Source of the DNA: Acytostelium subglobosum LB1
Lineage: Eukaryota; Evosea; Eumycetozoa; Acytosteliales; Acytosteliaceae
Assembly (NCBI RefSeq): GCF_000787575.1
Contig: NW_012236531.1
Location: forward strand, 1,697,396 to 1,761,395
Reading direction: 5' to 3'
DNA: 64,000 bases
How positions within the stretch are numbered: the first letter of the stretch is position 1; each line of letters starts with the position of its first letter. This document shows, piece after piece, positions 60,977-64,000 of this stretch. The translations under genes and the position numbers were made by a program. The notes under the pieces are model-generated. The model saw nothing but the letters and a program-made list of their open reading frames with translations, searched no databases and had not been told where the DNA came from.

Positions 60977-63606
60977 CTATATGTTGTTGACGTTATTGTT
61001 GTTGTTGTTATCATCTCGTATTTTGATCTTTAACTTCAATGCATGATAGTTATCTCTTGTGACTGGATATGAAAGTTTGCCTTTGTTGAGCTTGTACAGT
61101 TGTGCCAGTGTAGAGTAGACACCCTTCCTAGAGATACTCTGCTTGGTGTTGTGCAGTAGAGAGACCACTGGATGGACATCCCTGGCACCCCACAATGGCA
61201 CCAGATCGTGGATGTCCTGGAAACGCTCACCTATCAGACTGCTTCGTTCGCTAAGATCCTTTAGGATGACCTCATAGTGTGGACTGTTGGCCAGTGCCCA
61301 TGAGCAGAACTCAAACAGTGTCGGTATCACCAGACCACATCCCTTCCTTCTTGGACGGTAGCGGTAGTTGTAGTCGTAGATGTTGGAGTGCGTCATTGAG
61401 TTGCTGCCATTGTTGATCTGGAAGTTGAACAGCGACTCCTCCTCCATGACCTCGTCGCGCGACTCCTCCTGGTTGCCGAGGCCGCCATTGACGAATCTAT
61501 AGCCAAAGTGGACGCGGTGTATCATGCGGTGGACAATCTCGTTGACGCCGTCGCGCTGTGTGATGTACGCCAGGAATATCGAGTTGGGCACATAGTAGTT
61601 GAGGTAGAACAGGAAGCTGCCTGGCGTGTTGAAGCATCGCAGTCTCTTCTCGGCGCTCGCTTTCATCAGGTAGCCGTGGAAGTAGGGCAGCTGCTGGAAC
61701 GACACGTTGTGAATGTTGGTGTTGGACAGGTGCATTGGACGTTCGATTTCGATCGGGTGCGATATGCCCAGCAGCTCACACTTTCGCTTCAATGTGTCTT
61801 CCAGCAGTCCTATCAGTGTTCTTTCGATGTTGGTATGTACAAGGTTGATTATATTCCTGCTTTTATACAGTTGATTGGAGATGTCTATAAAGTCCAATGT
61901 CCTATTCACCCTTATGGCCTCTGACAATGCCACAAGTCCTTCCTTTCCAATGAAGTTATTGGATAATGATAAATATTTCAATGTCCTATAATGTAGTTAT
62001 GTTGTTAGTTTGGTTGTTCGAGGTAGAGACTGGGACAGGCGATGTATGCTTACCTGTTTGACTTCAATGCATAGGCTATTGCTTTGGCACCAGTGTCTGT
62101 GATTTCGTTGATGCTTAGATTGAGAAGAGTGAGTGACTTGTTCTTCAATAGCATGTTGGCAAGTGCACTGGCCTCTTGATCACCAATGTTTGGTGTGAAG
62201 CTCATTCGAAGGTAACCCTCATATCCATTGATATGAAGTGAGTGAATGATACCATTGTTCTGAAGACTCTGTGCAATTAGCGACAATGAGTTTCCATTCA
62301 AAGGTAATATCTCTGGTGCTGTATATTCTTCATCACAATATCTGATTGGCATGCGAGTCATCAAAGGTTAGTCATCATCACAATACACATAACTTGAATG
62401 AGTGTCCTACATACTTAACATAAGTCCTCTTCTCGCATCGATTAACGTTCTCATTGGCATTCTCTCCAATGATACGTAGACTCCACATCAACTCTAAAAG
62501 ATTTGAATCGTTGCTGTATAGTCTCTCAATGATTCGACCGACAACTTCACTGTTGGTCTTGGCATTGGATGACTTGGTGATGGAGGCCGTCGAGGAATTG
62601 ACCGTGATGGGCAGGTCGAGGTAGTCGCAACCTTCGACCAACGACTGCAGAGTCCAATGTCTGTCGGTGGGACTGGTTGGATTCTGTTTCAGTGAGTATC
62701 CAGGACATAGACCATAGATCAGATTGTGTCCAATCTCACCGCCCTGAGTCTTCACCCAGGACATTGCGTAACTACCTGGCTGTGAGCTAGGTCTTATCAA
62801 GAATGTGCCCTGTGCGCGCGCGTGTGTGTGTAAGTGGACATTGCGTTGTTTGTCCCTTCCTTCACGTGCTCCCTGCCTGCCTGCCTATGAGGTGCTTACA
62901 ATTGGTTTGGAGGTTAACAATGCGATTGAAACATCACGGGTGGCCTCTTTGTGGAACCATGATTGGTCGAGATCCTCAGACTTCATGTTGAACTCTATTC
63001 TACCTAGGTTCTGTTGATTGGTCATATGATTGGGTCTATTGTTTAGATAGATCTTGGCCATTGAGTAATAACTATCCTCATTGTTTGATGGTGATCCACT
63101 CTGACTACTTGATTCTAATGTTATGGTTGAATGAATGAATGAATGAATGAATGAATGAATGATGTTAGCATGCACCTCACTTCAACAACATTAACATATA
63201 TGTATGTATACATACTTGGTGAACTTGTCATTCTATCTGATGGACCACCACCGCCACCGCCAGATGTAGACAGACCTGTAACGCCATTGTTTGAACCAGT
63301 AGAGGTGGTCAATCCAGATGAACCACTGCTACTGTCAGAGTTGGTAGAGTTGGTAGAGTTGGCCAAATCGAATGATGTCATGTTGTTGTTGTTATTATTG
63401 AACCGACTTGTCGTAGTAGGTGTCAAAGTACCTGTTGCTGTTGTAGTACTTGTTGTTGATGTTGTTGAAGTTGTAGATGTTGTTGTTGTTGTTATTGTTG
63501 GTGTAGTTGGTGTAGTTGGTGCGTCGTCCGCTCCAGGTATATAATCGTATGATGCTAGAGGTGATGATGATGATGTTGTTGAAGTAACCTGAGGATTGAT
63601 GTTCAT
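60977..63606 (-). CDS. lrrB: LRR protein with two SH2-type domains (LrrB-like)
   Basis: Exons 63606-63216, 63114-62900, 62809-62415, 62341-62054 and 61985-60977 give 765 residues. I chose the ATG at 63606 (MNINPQVTSTTSSSSPLASY); upstream sequence lacks an in-frame ATG. A Thr/Ser/Asn-rich region precedes SH2 domain 1 (WFHKEATRDVSIALLTSKPI, then GTFLIRPSSQPGSYAMSWVK), which keeps the phosphotyrosine-binding Arg of the FLVR motif. RI-type leucine-rich repeats follow (SLTLLNLSINEITDTGAKAI, TLKYLSLSNNFIGKEGLVAL). A second SH2-like domain starts LPYFHGYLMKASAEKRLRCF but has GSFLFYLN where the Arg should be. D. discoideum LrrB is known to combine LRRs with SH2. Assignment as the orthologue is likely, not proven. 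Confidence 0.8.
63128..63162. repeat. TGAA microsatellite in the first lrrB intron
   Basis: About nine tgaa units inside the intron spanning 63115-63215. Four-base repeats (tgaa, tgat, atca) recur in many introns of the window in both orientations. Confidence 0.8.
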
Positions 63607-64000
63607 CCTCCCAAACGACCACTGGTCTATGACTGACTGATTGCACAGCAGAATACTATTACTAAAGTTTGTTTGATTGATTAAATATATAACTCTATTT
63701 GTGTCTTTGCTTTTTGCTTTGCTTTGTTTGTTGTTGAACAGCCTCCTCCTCAACGATGTAATAATGGGTGAGTGGATGGTGTTGACACCCGTTGTCTTTA
63801 GCTAAAACAACAAGGAAAAAGAAAAGAATGAAGATGTATTTGTGTTTATGTTTATGTGTATCTGTTTGTGTGTATGAGTATGATGATGTTTGAGCTGTGT
63901 TTGAAATTGAAAGGTGCTCAGTACTTTGAAAAGAAGACGATGTTTTTTGGTGTTTTGCAAACAAATAATAAAAATAAAGTTTGATGATGACGTATTATTA
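63607..64000. promoter_or_regulatory. 5' flank of the LrrB-like gene
   Basis: On the minus strand this contains long ACA-rich leader sequence (63840-63900), a T-rich stretch ending ttttag at about 63804 that could be an intron acceptor in the 5' leader, and further open but low-complexity sequence. I see no separate gene. Confidence 0.35.

Overview
The window is nuclear DNA from a social amoeba (dictyostelid). The evidence is thirteen FNIP-repeat genes, a repeat family expanded in Dictyostelium-type amoebae, plus RasD/RasG-like Ras proteins, a bacterial-type PPK1 with a long N-terminal extension, an LrrB-like LRR/SH2 protein, Gln/Asn/Thr runs and 50-85 nt GT..AG introns in AT-rich non-coding DNA. 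The coding GC is clearly higher than in D. discoideum, so a more GC-rich relative (for example Acytostelium or a similar lineage) is likely. That placement is inference.

Layout. 1-2822: PPK1 (minus, 3' end outside the window). 3152-17533: seven FNIP loci (six genes and one relic) interleaved with a WDR92-like WD40 gene and a Stealth-family phosphotransferase. 18021-22868: two near-identical Ras genes on the minus strand with a FNIP gene between them on the plus strand. 23484-24391: a small TPR-like membrane protein. 24775-33253: three paralogous genes coding for CCCH zinc fingers followed by a C-terminal SAM domain. 33375-43600: five FNIP genes and a five-unit polyubiquitin gene. 43780-51598: ATG7 and, after a small gene, the ATG11/FIP200 scaffold, both autophagy factors. 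53158-58765: a tail-anchored NT-C2 coiled-coil protein and a multi-BRCT TopBP1-like protein. 58826-63606: one more FNIP gene, a possible 25-residue hydrophobic peptide gene and the LrrB-like gene.

The FNIP genes share one plan. Exon 1 codes for an F-box-like N-terminus (consensus LP..vL..Iv..l.dn.DRl.ltLvCKRlfe.R.kYL.f). A single phase-1 intron follows at codon 92-106. Exon 2 codes for FNIP repeats and a conserved tail (RlS.TlFf......CGF). I derived splice sites by eye, and twelve of the thirteen close in frame. Four of them end in a CaaX prenylation box, and the same four carry a distinct N-terminal signature (D-R/K-I in place of DRL/DRV). This suggests a membrane-anchored F-box subfamily, and it is the most interesting signal in the window together with the CCCH-SAM cluster. 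Many genes lie tail to tail with stop codons 1-60 nt apart.

Likely joint themes are ubiquitin and autophagy (F-box-like proteins, polyubiquitin, ATG7, FIP200) and Ras signalling, but physical linkage here does not prove functional linkage. Two loci (FNIP at 33375 and ATG7) need a one-base frame change to read through. These may be real lesions or sequence errors.
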